Origin: Peribacillus deserti
GTDB lineage: Bacteria; Bacillota; Bacilli; Bacillales; DSM-1321
Assembly: GCF_016909175.1 (NCBI RefSeq)
Contig: NZ_JAFBFI010000011.1
Span: 62,001 to 126,000, forward strand
Length of the DNA: 64,000 bases
Direction: 5' to 3'
Part shown: positions 20,245 through 29,610 of the stretch, piece by piece
Layout: every line of letters begins with the position of its first letter
Numbering within the stretch: the first letter of the stretch is position 1
Program-made: the position numbers and the translations under genes
The notes under the pieces: generated by a model
The model's database searches: none
What the model saw: only the letters and a program-made list of their open reading frames with translations
What the model was told of the DNA's origin: nothing

Positions 20245-20272
20245 ATTATAAACAACTGCTATATTTACTCAA
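20245..20272 (-). promoter_or_regulatory. Candidate sigma-A promoter of dxs
   Basis: On the minus strand TTGAGT (20272-20267) and TATAAT (20250-20245) are separated by 16 bp. They lie about 58 bp upstream of the dxs start and downstream of the ispA terminator. Confidence 0.65.
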
Positions 20273-20313
20273 GCGATTTCTAGGATGTGCAGCAGGGGAC
20301 GGTTTATAAATGG

Positions 20314-20346
20314 AAAAAAAGCCGCTAACACGTAAGTGATAACGGC
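20314..20346 (-). terminator. Intrinsic terminator after ispA
   Basis: On the minus strand GCCGTTATCAC pairs with GTGTTAGCGGC (one wobble, one mismatch) and is followed by TTTTTTT. It separates the nusB-folD-xseAB-ispA cluster from dxs. Confidence 0.82.
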
Positions 20347-20446
20347 AGCGTTCTGTATCAGGCAGTTTTCATTATTTTTCCACAAAGTTTGGAATTTAAT
20401 ATAATTATTATTATAGCATACTGACTATATCACTACAAATTAAGGG

Positions 20447-21340
20447 TTAATGGTCTCTTTTCGCTATGAGATCAGTAAGCTGCAATAACATTTCAATATC
20501 CAAGTTTGTCTTTTCTAATGATTGCTTCGCAAGCTGTATGTGTTCGTGGAGCTTTCCTTTCGCCCCATCTAGAGTGAGAAGGGCGGGGTAGGTATTTTTC
20601 TGGTTATCAATATCACTGCCGACCGGCTTCCCTATCTTTTCCTGCATCCCTTCGATATCTAAAATATCATCCTGGATTTGGAACGCTAAACCGATATGAT
20701 AGGAAAAATCACGAAGAAGCCCTTGCGTATATGAATCACTATCCGCTAACAATGCAGCCATCATAACACTGCAGGTTAACAGCTTCCCGGTTTTATTCTT
20801 ATGGATATACTCCAGTTCTTTTAAATCCAGGACTTTCCCCTCAGCTTCAATATCTGCCGTCTGTCCGCCTACCATTCCTTCTGCTCCAGCAGATACCGCA
20901 AGCTCTCTGATTAAAGAGAGTTTAATTTCAGCCGATGCTTCTTCTATCTTTAACTGAGTCAGTACCTCGAAGGCGAAAGTTAAAAGAGCATCACCTGCGA
21001 GAATAGCAGCCGCCTCTCCATATACTTTATGGTTTGTAGGCTTTCCTCTTCTTAGGTCGTCATTATCCATACTTGGCAGGTCATCATGAATTAAGGAATA
21101 CGTATGGATCATCTCAATAGCTGCAGCCGGCTTTAAGCCCACCTTAGGATCCAGCCCAAACGCATGTAAAACGGTAAAAATAAGCAGCGGCCTGATTCTT
21201 TTTCCACCTGCATTTAATGAATAGATCATAGCCTCTTTTAGTACATCTGGGGCTGTAAGCTGCTCAACCAGTGATACTGCTTCAGCCTCCACTAATTTCT
21301 TATACTTCAAACTGAAATCTTCCAGCAGGGAGGAACTCAC
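20447..21340 (-). CDS. ispA: Farnesyl diphosphate (geranyltranstransferase) synthase
   Basis: This trans-prenyltransferase makes farnesyl diphosphate from IPP and DMAPP/GPP. The two Asp-rich metal-binding motifs are present: LIHDDLPSMDNDDLRRGKPT (FARM, about residue 88) and LAFQIQDDILDIEG (SARM, about residue 223). The GGKRIRPLL motif near residue 45 binds IPP. The protein has 297 residues. It starts 2 bp after the xseB stop, so it is translationally coupled to the exonuclease genes. Confidence 0.96.
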   Translation of the reverse strand: MSSSLLEDFSLKYKKLVEAEAVSLVEQLTAPDVLKEAMIYSLNAGGKRIRPLLIFTVLHAFGLDPKVGLKPAAAIEMIHTYSLIHDDLPSMDNDDLRRGKPTNHKVYGEAAAILAGDALLTFAFEVLTQLKIEEASAEIKLSLIRELAVSAGAEGMVGGQTADIEAEGKVLDLKELEYIHKNKTGKLLTCSVMMAALLADSDSYTQGLLRDFSYHIGLAFQIQDDILDIEGMQEKIGKPVGSDIDNQKNTYPALLTLDGAKGKLHEHIQLAKQSLEKTNLDIEMLLQLTDLIAKRDH

Positions 21341-21342
21341 AA

Positions 21343-21573
21343 CTATTCCTCCTCTGCTGTAAAATCGTTCAGCTTTCCATCTTCACGAAGGATTTGAGTA
21401 AGCTGCTCTTCAACAGATTTCAATTTCTTATGGCACACTCGGGACAAATCCATTCCTTCTTTGTAAATAGCTATTGCTTTTTCAAGAGGAGCTTCGCCAT
21501 CTTCCAGAAGTTCTACAATGTTTTCCAGTTTTTCCATTGCTTCTTCAAAACTTAATTCTTTTTCTTCACTCAT
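21343..21573 (-). CDS. xseB: Exodeoxyribonuclease VII small subunit
   Basis: This 76-residue helical protein pairs with XseA to form the single-strand-specific exonuclease VII. The family signature is clear (LSFEEAMEKLENIVELLEDGEAPLEKAI-type stretch: FEEAMEKLENIVELLEDGE then LEKAIAIYKEGMDLSRVC). It overlaps the 3' end of xseA by 8 bp and is followed at once by ispA. Confidence 0.95.
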   Translation of the reverse strand: MSEEKELSFEEAMEKLENIVELLEDGEAPLEKAIAIYKEGMDLSRVCHKKLKSVEEQLTQILREDGKLNDFTAEEE

Positions 21574-22921
21574 CTATCGGTCTCTCCTTTTTATCTTCTA
21601 CCAAACAGGATAGTTCTCCATCCTTCATCCTTACCAGAATTTTATCTCCTGGCTGAATGCCTCCTGAGTTTTTTATCAGCTCATCATTATCGGTATACAC
21701 CAGGCTATATCCTTTGTCCATTATTTTTAAAGGACTTCGCGCATCAAGCGTGGAGGCAGCATGAAGGAAACTTTGGAGCTTTGATTTATAAATCCCTTCC
21801 ATCATCCGCTTAAGCAGCCTGGATTGGAGTTCTAATTTTGAATGGGCTGCATGAAGCAGCTCTTCCGGGTCCCTTTTTCTCAGGGCTGCCGACAACCTCT
21901 GCACTGTTTCTTTTTTTCTGACAAAATATTTATCGAAACCTTTATTAAAACGATCCATTGTTCTATCCAGCTGTTCAAGTTTCTGCTCATACAGCCTCTG
22001 GGGATAGCGGAAAGCATAGGACTTCTCCAGATTCAGAAGCCGGCTTTGTTCAGTGGAAAGTCTCTTTTGAAGCTCCCTGGTCATTCGATTTTTCCGGCTC
22101 AGCAGCCTTTCCAAAATGTCATTGATGTGGGGAACGGCAAGTTCGGCCGCTCCAGTAGGAGTCGGAGCCCTCAAATCAGCGACAAAATCAGAAATTGTAA
22201 AATCAGTTTCATGCCCCACCGCAGAAATAATCGGGATTTTTGAAGAAAAGACGGCTCTTGCAACTTTCTCCTCATTGAAAGCCCAAAGCTCTTCAATAGA
22301 CCCGCCGCCTCTCCCAATAATGAGGACATCTGCTTCATTTCGGCTGTTAGCTGTTTCAATCGCCCTTACAACAGACTGAGGTGCCTGGGTTCCCTGAACA
22401 AGAGCGGGATAAATCATAATGTTCGCAATCGGGTATCTTCTTCGCAGTGTGGTAATGATATCCCGTATGGCAGCTCCAGTAGGAGATGTAATCACTCCAA
22501 CCGTCTTCGGATAAACAGGAATCGCTTTTTTATATTTATTTAGAAAAAGGCCTTCTTGTTCCAGCTTAGTTTTAAGCTGTTCGTACGCTAAATATAATTC
22601 GCCTATTCCATCAGGGGCCATTTCTTTAACATAAATTTGATATTGCCCGCTTGGCTCATAAACGGTTATGTCGCCCTTGATCAGTACATGCATGCCGTTT
22701 TCAGGGCTAAACTTCATGCCTGAACTATATGTTTGGAACATAACGGCCAATATTCGTGCCTTTTCATCTTTTAACGTAAAATACATATGGCCGCTGGAAT
22801 GCTGTTTTAAATTTGATATTTCTCCTTTTATAAACATATTTTGCAAATGGGGATCTGCATCAAATTTTCGTTTTATATATTTTGTAAGTGCATGAATGGT
22901 TAAATAGATAGGCTGATTCAT
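21566..22921 (-). CDS. xseA: Exodeoxyribonuclease VII large subunit
   Basis: This is the catalytic subunit of exonuclease VII. An N-terminal OB fold (YLTIHALTKYIKRKFD, FIKGEISNLKQHSSGHMYF) is followed by the catalytic domain with GVITSPTGAAIRDI, IIGRGGGSIEELWAFNEE and SAVGHETDFTISDFVADLRA, a coiled-coil region and a C-terminal segment (DKGYSLVYTDNDELI). It has 451 residues. It lies 130 bp downstream of folD, and the hairpin at 22986-23026 in between may only partly separate the two transcripts. Confidence 0.96.
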   Translation of the reverse strand: MNQPIYLTIHALTKYIKRKFDADPHLQNMFIKGEISNLKQHSSGHMYFTLKDEKARILAVMFQTYSSGMKFSPENGMHVLIKGDITVYEPSGQYQIYVKEMAPDGIGELYLAYEQLKTKLEQEGLFLNKYKKAIPVYPKTVGVITSPTGAAIRDIITTLRRRYPIANIMIYPALVQGTQAPQSVVRAIETANSRNEADVLIIGRGGGSIEELWAFNEEKVARAVFSSKIPIISAVGHETDFTISDFVADLRAPTPTGAAELAVPHINDILERLLSRKNRMTRELQKRLSTEQSRLLNLEKSYAFRYPQRLYEQKLEQLDRTMDRFNKGFDKYFVRKKETVQRLSAALRKRDPEELLHAAHSKLELQSRLLKRMMEGIYKSKLQSFLHAASTLDARSPLKIMDKGYSLVYTDNDELIKNSGGIQPGDKILVRMKDGELSCLVEDKKERPIDE

Positions 22922-22985
22922 TTTATAACTCCTTTAAAAAAAGCCTGAAACAGGATTTAAAGAACCTGCTATCCCGCCTCAATAG

Positions 22986-23026
22986 AAAAGCTGTCTATTT
23001 GTTATTATAAAACAAGCAGACAGCTT
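22986..23026 (-). terminator. Hairpin between folD and xseA (possible attenuating terminator)
   Basis: AAGCTGTCT (22988-22996) pairs with 23018-23026. Inside, TTGTT/AACAA-type bases extend the stem. The minus-strand tail is only TTTTCT, so termination may be partial. Confidence 0.5.
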
Positions 23027-23051
23027 CGTTTAGTATTTTAGCCAATTAAGG

Positions 23052-23912
23052 CTATAAATTATTTTTATTCATCAATTTTAGAGATTTTACCGTATTATAT
23101 AATAGCATCGTAATCGTCATTGGACCTACTCCGCCCGGTACGGGGGTTATGTATGATGCTTTTTCCTTCACTTCATCAAAGGCTACATCTCCGCACAATC
23201 TGCCTTCACTATTTCTGTTCATGGCAACATCGATCACCACAGCACCTTCTTTAACGTGCTCAGGCCTGATTAAATCCTGCCTGCCAGCTGCTGCGATCAA
23301 TATATCGGCCTGTTTTGTATGAAATGCCAGATCAGCTGTCTTAGAATGACAATATGTAACAGTTGCATTTAAATTCAGGAACAACTGTCCCACTGGCTTT
23401 CCGACAATATTGCTTCTGCCGACCACCACAACGTGTTTTCCTTCTGGATTAATATTGGTCGATTCTACCATTTTAATGATTCCATAGGGTGTACACGGGT
23501 AAAAAGTATCCTGTCCTGTCATCAGTCTGCCTATACTTACTGGGTGAAAACCATCAACATCTTTCTCAGGTGATATGGTTTCAATAATTTCCGTTTCATT
23601 TATATGATGTGGAAGGGGAAGCTGAACCAATATTCCATGAATATCAGTGTCTTCGTTTAGTGTATTGATTTTCTCAATAAGGCTGTCTTGACTGACGGTT
23701 TCTGGAAGTTCAATTAATACCGAATGAATTCCCAGCTCCTTACAGGCTTTTTCCTTCATAGTAACATACGTTCTAGATGCCTGGTTATTCCCCACTAATA
23801 TTACAGCTAATCCTGGAGTCAATTTCTGTTCTTTTAGGCTTTCCACTTCAGCTCTAATGTTCTTTCGAATGTTAGCAGCTATTTCTTTCCCGTTAATAAT
23901 AGAAGCAGTCAT
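23052..23912 (-). CDS. folD: Bifunctional methylenetetrahydrofolate dehydrogenase/cyclohydrolase
   Basis: This interconverts 5,10-methylene-, methenyl- and 10-formyl-THF. The catalytic region has SRTYVTMKEKACKELGI (Tyr and Lys of the YxxxK motif) and the substrate loop ILVQLPLPHHINE. The NADP-binding fold has VVVGRSNIVGKPVGQLFL, and the C-terminal signature is TPVPGGVGPMTITMLL. It has 286 residues. It starts 39 bp after nusB. The folate one-carbon pool also serves the glycine cleavage genes elsewhere in this window. Confidence 0.97.
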   Translation of the reverse strand: MTASIINGKEIAANIRKNIRAEVESLKEQKLTPGLAVILVGNNQASRTYVTMKEKACKELGIHSVLIELPETVSQDSLIEKINTLNEDTDIHGILVQLPLPHHINETEIIETISPEKDVDGFHPVSIGRLMTGQDTFYPCTPYGIIKMVESTNINPEGKHVVVVGRSNIVGKPVGQLFLNLNATVTYCHSKTADLAFHTKQADILIAAAGRQDLIRPEHVKEGAVVIDVAMNRNSEGRLCGDVAFDEVKEKASYITPVPGGVGPMTITMLLYNTVKSLKLMNKNNL

Positions 23913-23951
23913 TTTCCCTTCCCCTTCCGATTGTCTCTGTATGTTTTACTA

Positions 23952-24344
23952 TTACTCGCTTAGATCGTCTTTTACTTTTGATAATACGGCATTTACAAAT
24001 TTCGGAGACTGGTCATCTCCAAAGGTCTTCGCAATCTCAATGGCTTCGTCCAGGATTACGTTAACAGGAACGTCTTTAGACGACGTCATTTCAAAAACAG
24101 CAAGCCTCAGCAGATTTCTGTCGATAGCAGCAAGACGCTCAAGTTTCCAATTCTCAAGATGTGATGAAATGGTATGATCAATGCTTTCCATATTACCGGT
24201 GGTACCTGTAACTAGAAAATCAAAATATTCGTCCTTTTCCATTCCATCCAAAACATTTTCCATACTTTCCTGTATATCTGCCTTGCCGATTTCTATTTGA
24301 AAAAGTGCCTGTAAAGCCTTTTCTCTCGCGGTTCTTCTTTTCAT
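23952..24344 (-). CDS. nusB: Transcription antitermination factor NusB
   Basis: This is the NusB protein of the rRNA antitermination complex (with NusE/S10 on boxA). It is an all-helical protein of 130 residues with the conserved N terminus MKRRTAREKALQALFQIE and the C-terminal AIEIAKTFGDDQSPKFVNAV. Two ATGs are adjacent (24347 and 24344). I chose the second because it is 7 nt from the GGAG SD and gives the usual MKRRTARE start. Confidence 0.95.
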   Translation of the reverse strand: MKRRTAREKALQALFQIEIGKADIQESMENVLDGMEKDEYFDFLVTGTTGNMESIDHTISSHLENWKLERLAAIDRNLLRLAVFEMTSSKDVPVNVILDEAIEIAKTFGDDQSPKFVNAVLSKVKDDLSE

Positions 24345-24452
24345 CATTTTACTCCTTTACTGTTTCAATCAATTTATAAAAATAATAGCATAAACGAACA
24401 TTTCGCGGTAGGGTACATTGAAATATTAAGAAAAATTACTTTTTTTACTGCT

Positions 24453-24475
24453 ATTATAACTTGTGAATAATAGTA
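24453..24475. promoter_or_regulatory. Dyad overlapping a TATAAT upstream of nusB
   Basis: CTATTAT and ATAATAG (7-bp perfect arms, 9-bp spacer) overlap a minus-strand TATAAT at 24453-24458. This is probably the nusB -10 region, since it is about 110 bp upstream of nusB, but the -35 is not clear. An operator role is only possible. Confidence 0.35.
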
Positions 24476-24563
24476 TTTTGCACTATTTTCTAGTTTCCAA
24501 AACCCATTAAGGATTTCAAAGTTTTTTCGCAGGGATCTTATTTATAAGATTAGCTCATATAAA

Positions 24564-24594
24564 AGAAAAAAACCAAAGACATGTGCCTTTGGTT
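24564..24594 (-). terminator. Intrinsic terminator after the Asp23-family gene
   Basis: On the minus strand AACCAAAG/CTTTGGTT forms an 8-bp stem with an 8-nt loop, followed by TTTTTC. The stem overlaps the stop codon at 24593. Confidence 0.85.
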
Positions 24595-25003
24595 ACATTT
24601 CTTGTTCAAACTCTGCTTCAGGCTTTTGATTTTCAAATTGAATGCCGACTATATGGACATTCACTTCGTCTGGTTCAAGCGCCGTCATATTTATAAGTGC
24701 CTGCCTTATATTATCTTGGACTTCACCGGCTACTTTTGGAATGGAAACACCGAATTTCATTGTACAGTAGATGTCGAGTTTAATTCCATCTTCTGAAAGA
24801 TCTACTCTTACACCCTTGCCATGATTCTTTTTCCCAAGCTTTTCAACCACACCGGAAGCAAAATTCCCGCGCATGTTTGCAACGCCTTCCACTTCATGTG
24901 CGGCAATTCCTGCAATTACTTCAATTACTTCGGGTGCGATTTCCACCTTGCCTAATCCTTTATTATTGTGACTCATCTCAAGAGTTGATTGATTTTCGCT
25001 CAT
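24593..25003 (-). CDS. yqhY: Asp23/Gls24 family envelope stress protein (YqhY)
   Basis: This is an Asp23-family protein with the signature VEIAPEVIEVIAGIAAHEVEG near the N terminus, GVRVDLSEDGIKLDIYCTM, and VAGEVQDNIRQALINMT. In B. subtilis YqhY is linked to acetyl-CoA carboxylase control, which fits its place directly after accBC. I chose the ATG at 25003, 7 nt from GGAGGT; two other in-frame ATGs lie upstream (25006 and 25027). The protein is 136 residues. Confidence 0.92.
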   Translation of the reverse strand: MSENQSTLEMSHNNKGLGKVEIAPEVIEVIAGIAAHEVEGVANMRGNFASGVVEKLGKKNHGKGVRVDLSEDGIKLDIYCTMKFGVSIPKVAGEVQDNIRQALINMTALEPDEVNVHIVGIQFENQKPEAEFEQEM

Positions 25004-25026
25004 CATGAGCACCTCCTGTTTCTTCA

Positions 25027-26379
25027 TTATGAGTTCATTACATCGTACATTTCAAGAAATTTTGTGTTAAAATTCCCCTCCACAAATTTTTCATGCTGAA
25101 GAAGTTTCAAATGGAATGGGATTGTAGAATGAATTCCTTCAATAACAAATTCATTTAAGGCTCGTTTCATTCTATCTATTGCCTCTTCCCTTGTATCACC
25201 ATATGTAATCACCTTTGCTATCATGGAGTCATAATAAGGCGGTATAGTATAGCCGGGATAAGCAGCAGAGTCGATCCTAACGCCAAACCCGCCTGGCGGA
25301 AGATACATTTGAATCTTTCCGGCTGATGGCATAAAGTTCTTATCAGGATTTTCAGCATTTATGCGGCATTCGATTGCCCAGCCTTTAAAAATCACTTCAT
25401 CCTGAGTAAGGGAAAGTTTTTCCCCGGAAGCAACCTTTATCTGCTCTTTTATTAAATCAACTCCTGTAACCATTTCAGTAACAGGATGTTCTACCTGTAT
25501 CCTTGTATTCATCTCCATAAAGTAAAATTTACGGTCTTTATAATCAAAGATAAATTCAACTGTCCCAGCGCCTGTATAATTTACAGCCTGCGCAGCTTTT
25601 ACAGCAGCATCGCCCATTTCAGAACGGATTTCCCCATCCAGAGCAGGTGAAGGAGTCTCCTCAAGCAGCTTCTGCATTCTGCGCTGAATGGTGCAGTCCC
25701 GCTCCCCAAGGTGGATGACGCTGCCATGGCTGTCAGCCATAACCTGGATTTCTACATGACGGAAATCTTCAATAAACTTTTCAAGATAAACTCCTGGGTT
25801 ACCGAATGCCGTCATAGCTTCCTGCTGTGTAACCTGTATTCCTTTTATCAATTCTTCCTTGGTACGGGCGATCCTGATTCCTTTCCCGCCGCCTCCTGCT
25901 GTTGCTTTGATAATAACAGGAAAGCCGATCTTTTCTGCTATTACAAGACCTTCTTCTGCATCCTTAATGATTCCCTGTGACCCAGGAACAATCGGAACAC
26001 CAGCAGCTTTCATCGTTTCCCTGGCAACATCCTTCGTCCCCATTTTGGAAATAGCTTCCGGTGACGGTCCGACAAAGGTTATGCTGCATTCACGGCATAG
26101 TTCGGCAAAGGCAGAATTTTCTGCTAGGAACCCATATCCTGGATGTATAGCATCTGCACCGGTGAGGGTGGCGGTCGATATGATATTGGCAAAATTTAAA
26201 TAGCTGTCTTTGGAGGCTGTAGGCCCGATGCAATAGGCTTCATCAGCAAGCTGCACATGAAGAGCTTCTCTATCTCCTTCAGAATATACAGCAACCGTCT
26301 CAATGCCTAGTTCTTTACAGGCACGTATAACGCGTACGGCTATTTCTCCGCGGTTAGCGACCAAAAGCTTTTTTATCAT
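25027..26379 (-). CDS. accC: Acetyl-CoA carboxylase, biotin carboxylase subunit
   Basis: This ATP-grasp enzyme carboxylates the biotin on AccB, the first half of malonyl-CoA synthesis for fatty acids. The N-terminal biotin carboxylase domain reads [18 protein letters not shown]. The ATP-binding glycine loop is [16 protein letters not shown] (about residue 159). The catalytic region has [21 protein letters not shown] and ECRINAENP. It has 450 residues. It lies 14 bp after accB and ends at yqhY. Confidence 0.97.
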   Translation of the reverse strand: MIKKLLVANRGEIAVRVIRACKELGIETVAVYSEGDREALHVQLADEAYCIGPTASKDSYLNFANIISTATLTGADAIHPGYGFLAENSAFAELCRECSITFVGPSPEAISKMGTKDVARETMKAAGVPIVPGSQGIIKDAEEGLVIAEKIGFPVIIKATAGGGGKGIRIARTKEELIKGIQVTQQEAMTAFGNPGVYLEKFIEDFRHVEIQVMADSHGSVIHLGERDCTIQRRMQKLLEETPSPALDGEIRSEMGDAAVKAAQAVNYTGAGTVEFIFDYKDRKFYFMEMNTRIQVEHPVTEMVTGVDLIKEQIKVASGEKLSLTQDEVIFKGWAIECRINAENPDKNFMPSAGKIQMYLPPGGFGVRIDSAAYPGYTIPPYYDSMIAKVITYGDTREEAIDRMKRALNEFVIEGIHSTIPFHLKLLQHEKFVEGNFNTKFLEMYDVMNS

Positions 26380-26393
26380 GGTTAAAACGCTCC

Positions 26394-26882
26394 TTATTCA
26401 GGCTTTACTAAAAATAATGGCTGCCCGTATTCTACCAGCTGGCCGTCTTTCACTAAAATTTCTACGATTTCTCCGTCAACTTCAGCCTCAATTTCATTGA
26501 AAAGCTTCATAGCTTCCACTATACAGACAACGCTGTTCTTTGAAACCTTTGATCCTGCTTTTACGTATGCATCCGTTTCCGGTGATGGTGATTGATAAAA
26601 TGTTCCCACCATTGGAGATGTAATCTTATGTAAATTTTCAGCTGTTTCCGTTTTCTTTTCTTCTGCCGGCTTTTCAGCTGCTGCTGGCTGCGGAATTGGT
26701 GCTGCTTGAACTTCTTCTTGTCTTAAAGCTTCTTTGGGAATAACTTGCTGAACAGTAATGCCCTCAGGCTGAAGACTATTTTTTTTCATTTTTATCTTAG
26801 TGCCATTCATTTCATATTCAAATTCATCAAGTGTAGATTGATCAACCAGTTTAATAAGTTCACGAATTTCCTGTACCTTCAA
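26394..26882 (-). CDS. accB: Acetyl-CoA carboxylase biotin carboxyl carrier protein
   Basis: This carries the biotin that shuttles CO2 between AccC and the carboxyltransferase. The C-terminal biotinyl domain has the biotinylation motif [21 protein letters not shown] (Lys in EAMKL). The thumb region ([20 protein letters not shown]) and a central Pro/Ala/Glu linker precede it. I chose TTG at 26880-26882 with an AAGGGG SD, giving a start [17 protein letters not shown] as in other Bacillus AccB (162 residues). An upstream in-frame ATG at 26927 is less likely. Confidence 0.95.
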   Translation of the reverse strand: MKVQEIRELIKLVDQSTLDEFEYEMNGTKIKMKKNSLQPEGITVQQVIPKEALRQEEVQAAPIPQPAAAEKPAEEKKTETAENLHKITSPMVGTFYQSPSPETDAYVKAGSKVSKNSVVCIVEAMKLFNEIEAEVDGEIVEILVKDGQLVEYGQPLFLVKPE

Positions 26883-27013
26883 AACTTCGCACCCCTTGTC
26901 CTTTTTGCTAATAGTATCATATTTCACCGCTTGTTGTGTTTGGCTGTCAAAGAAAATCAGGCAGAACGATATTTAACCGTAAATGGAAGCCTTGATTATG
27001 ACTAGCTACTAAT

Positions 27014-27043
27014 ATCATACGATAATACCTTGTACAAATTCAA
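27014..27043 (-). promoter_or_regulatory. Candidate sigma-A promoter of accBC
   Basis: On the minus strand TTGAAT (27043-27038) and TATGAT (27019-27014) are 18 bp apart, about 130 bp upstream of accB. The match is moderate. A TTGACA nearer accB (about 26953) has no good -10 at proper spacing. Confidence 0.4.
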
Positions 27044-27141
27044 TAAAAGAACTTTAAATGTGTCCGGAGCCGTCCAGGCGGTCCTTAAAACCTATCGCTC
27101 GACAAATAAATTGTTTTTTCAAAAAAATCTTCCAAAATCAT

Positions 27142-27170
27142 ATTGTAAATATTTTCTATATCTTTACAAT
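27142..27170. promoter_or_regulatory. Inverted repeat upstream of the chemoreceptor gene
   Basis: ATTGTAAA (27142-27149) and TTTACAAT (27163-27170) are perfect complements around 13 bp. They lie 38 bp upstream of the chemoreceptor start. It may be an operator; nothing further supports this. Confidence 0.35.
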
Positions 27171-27207
27171 TAGAACTATATACCTGACGAAAGTAGGAGA
27201 CTATCGT

Positions 27208-28689
27208 ATGAGTTTAATTGAACAGCTTATGCAGGAGGATCTAGAAAGAAAAAACAGCATTGTTGTAAAAGCCACCTTAGTTTCGGTCATACTTGCTGCA
27301 TGTGTCGACTTTGTCATGAAGAAAGATCTTGCTTTAGTTTTGTCGATCCTTATTGGCGGGGGCATTGGCTGGGGAGTTCTTGCCTTTCTTCATTATGTTA
27401 GAAAGTCCCTTGCTTTTATACCTTATCTCGCCTGCATTCTTGTTTCTGCGGTTTTATTTATCATCATGGAAACCAGTATTTCACCGTCGGCTTTATTTTT
27501 AGTTTATTTTATACTAGCCACCGCTGCGATTTATATGAACGGCCCGGTTCTATGGCTTAGCAGTGCGTTAGGCTTACTAATCATTTCGGCCTATATCATG
27601 CTTCATCATCATGTTCTTCCCTTTGAATTAAAAAATTATGTGACCATCTATCTATTACATATACTTGTCACTATTCTTTTAACCTTTCAGCTTAAGCTTT
27701 CCAAACAGCTTACGCAGCAGATGTACAAGCTCCAGAGGGAAACGCAGGACATGATAGCGGTTGATCATAAGCGGAAGGCAGCTCTTGAGGATAATACAAC
27801 TATCATCTCAAACATGATCAGCTCCGTGAACGATAGAAGCAAGGAAAATTACCAGGGTGCATTAGAAATGTCTCATTCTATTGCAGAACTTTCAGCAGGT
27901 GTTCAGGTTCAGGCCGATTCAGCATCCACTATTTCTTACTCTCTAGAAAATACAACGAATATGGTAACTGAAATCTCGCGCCTATCAACTCACCTGCTAG
28001 ATGATGCCGTCCAGGCTCAATCCGCATCTGAGCGCGGGAACGGCTTGTTAACTCAGCTGGAGAAAGAAATATCAGCGTTTTCATCAGAAATGACAGCTAT
28101 TACAAACAAAATGTATTCACTATCTGTGGATGTTGAAGAAGCAGTTGATTTTGTAAAGGTCATACAGGGTATTGCCGAACAAACCAATCTGCTTGCCTTA
28201 AATGCATCCATTGAAGCTGCACGTGCAGGGGAAAGCGGCCGGGGCTTTGCAGTTGTGGCACAGGAGGTCAGGAAATTGGCTGATCTTACAAGCCAGACCG
28301 CCATGCAAATATCCGTTAACCTTGGAAAAGTAAAAAAAGAAACAGAAGAAACCAACTCTTCCATATCATCTGCAGCAGAAAATATGAAAGCAAACCTAAC
28401 CCTATCGAGAGATTCAAAAAATGCTTTCCTGGCGATATTTGAAATTATCAATGTTCTAAAAGATAAACTCACTTCTTACCACCAGCATATACAATCTATA
28501 GAAACTTCATCGAGACAAATTGAAACATCAATCAATGATTTCAGCTCAGTTGTTCAAGAAGCAAGTGCAAGCCTTGAAGAATTAGCTGCAACCGTTCATT
28601 CACAAACCGATCAACACTCTCACCTCGTTCACTCTCTGCAAGAAGCAGATACGTCGATGAACCGGCTGGTGCAGCTTTACCGCGAGTAG
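27208..28689 (+). CDS. Methyl-accepting chemotaxis-type signalling protein with multi-TM sensor
   Basis: This is a transmembrane chemoreceptor-like protein. The N-terminal about 170 residues form some six hydrophobic helices with no large outside domain. They are followed directly by a coiled-coil signalling domain, and no HAMP domain was recognised. The conserved hairpin tip is clear ([20 protein letters not shown], then [16 protein letters not shown]). I chose the ATG at 27208 with a GTAGGAGA SD, giving 493 residues; an upstream in-frame start at 27058 has no SD. It is convergent with spoIIIAH, divergent from accB, and absent from this place in B. subtilis. The signal sensed is unknown. Confidence 0.9.
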   Translation: MSLIEQLMQEDLERKNSIVVKATLVSVILAACVDFVMKKDLALVLSILIGGGIGWGVLAFLHYVRKSLAFIPYLACILVSAVLFIIMETSISPSALFLVYFILATAAIYMNGPVLWLSSALGLLIISAYIMLHHHVLPFELKNYVTIYLLHILVTILLTFQLKLSKQLTQQMYKLQRETQDMIAVDHKRKAALEDNTTIISNMISSVNDRSKENYQGALEMSHSIAELSAGVQVQADSASTISYSLENTTNMVTEISRLSTHLLDDAVQAQSASERGNGLLTQLEKEISAFSSEMTAITNKMYSLSVDVEEAVDFVKVIQGIAEQTNLLALNASIEAARAGESGRGFAVVAQEVRKLADLTSQTAMQISVNLGKVKKETEETNSSISSAAENMKANLTLSRDSKNAFLAIFEIINVLKDKLTSYHQHIQSIETSSRQIETSINDFSSVVQEASASLEELAATVHSQTDQHSHLVHSLQEADTSMNRLVQLYRE

Positions 28690-28701
28690 GCTGATAAAAT
28701 G

Positions 28702-28735
28702 AAACCCGGATTCCATGGCGAATTCGGGTTTTTAG
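28702..28735 (+). terminator. Intrinsic terminator of the chemoreceptor gene
   Basis: AAACCCGGATTC (28702-28713) pairs with 28720-28731, with one wobble and a 6-nt loop, followed by TTTTAGTTTTT. Confidence 0.8.
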
Positions 28736-28910
28736 TTTTTATTAGATTTCGCAGGAAGGAATACAGCCGGAAAAACATTTTTTTGGATGGCCTCTTCTCT
28801 ATGGATATTTGAGGCGGTGGTAGTGTATATATATACACGCAGGTCCTAAATCTTGTTTTCGCCAGCCGGTATCTCAGCGTAAAGCAGTAGTTGAGCAGCG
28901 GCAAAGCCAT

Positions 28911-29037
28911 AAATACACTTATATTTGAAAAATTCCTCTTAAAAGTTCCAACCCCCCCTTAAATCTGAAAAAACACTCTTAAATTTATATTTTGCCTCTT
29001 AAAGTTTCCCACACTCAGGTAAAGACTTTCATTCACC
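28911..29037. repeat. 20-bp phased CTTAAA motif array
   Basis: CTTAAA begins at 28938, 28958, 28978 and 28998, exactly 20 bp apart. In the same phase lie degenerate copies CTTATA (28918) and GGTAAA (29018). Three of the four exact copies are preceded by CT (CTCTTAAA or ACTCTTAAA). Sequence between the motifs is not conserved. The period is not a multiple of three, so the array is not a repetitive coding segment. Confidence 0.75.
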
Positions 29038-29216
29038 CCTCATTATCCATAGAAAAAGGTAGTTTTTTGGAATATCCTTTTACAAAAAATTCATTTTATT
29101 AAAAAGCACCAAATTTCCAGCCGATTTTTTATAAAAAATTACAAAAAGCTACGCTATTGGGTAAGCCTTATTTATAGATATTTTTTAGAAATGCACCGTT
29201 CTCTGCTTTTCTATCT

Positions 29217-29413
29217 GTCCAGCTCCGAACTGACACCTTCGGTCATAAGCTAAACGCCATCAAAAGGCAAGAGCGGCCTTTCGCTGCCACTTTTCTTATG
29301 CCTTTCAGGTGTCTGCTTTTCATTAGTTTGTGAATAAATAAAATAGGCTAAGCAATGAGCCTCGCCTTTTAGATATATATCCTTTGGAAAAGCACCGTTC
29401 TCTGCTTTTCTTT
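29217..29413. repeat. 197-bp tandem repeat, copy 1
   Basis: This starts GTCCAGCTCCGAACTGACACC and ends in the joint CACCGTTCTCTGCTTTTCTTT. It combines a long hairpin (29217 to about 29319) with a short module containing AGGCT-AAGCAATG-AGCCT. By eye it is identical to copy 2. Confidence 0.9.
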
Positions 29414-29610
29414 GTCCAGCTCCGAACTGACACCTTCGGTCATAAGCTAAACGCCATCAAAAGGCAAGAGCGGCCTTTCGCTGCCACTTTTCTTATGCCT
29501 TTCAGGTGTCTGCTTTTCATTAGTTTGTGAATAAATAAAATAGGCTAAGCAATGAGCCTCGCCTTTTAGATATATATCCTTTGGAAAAGCACCGTTCTCT
29601 GCTTTTCTTT
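29414..29610. repeat. 197-bp tandem repeat, copy 2
   Basis: This directly follows copy 1 at an exact 197-bp period, and I saw no mismatch between the two. Such identity in non-coding DNA suggests a recent duplication or ongoing homogenisation. Confidence 0.9.

Noticed and set aside
28911-29037. CRISPR array
   Set aside because: The conserved unit is only 6-8 bp with a 20-bp period, there are no 24-40-bp repeats and no cas genes.
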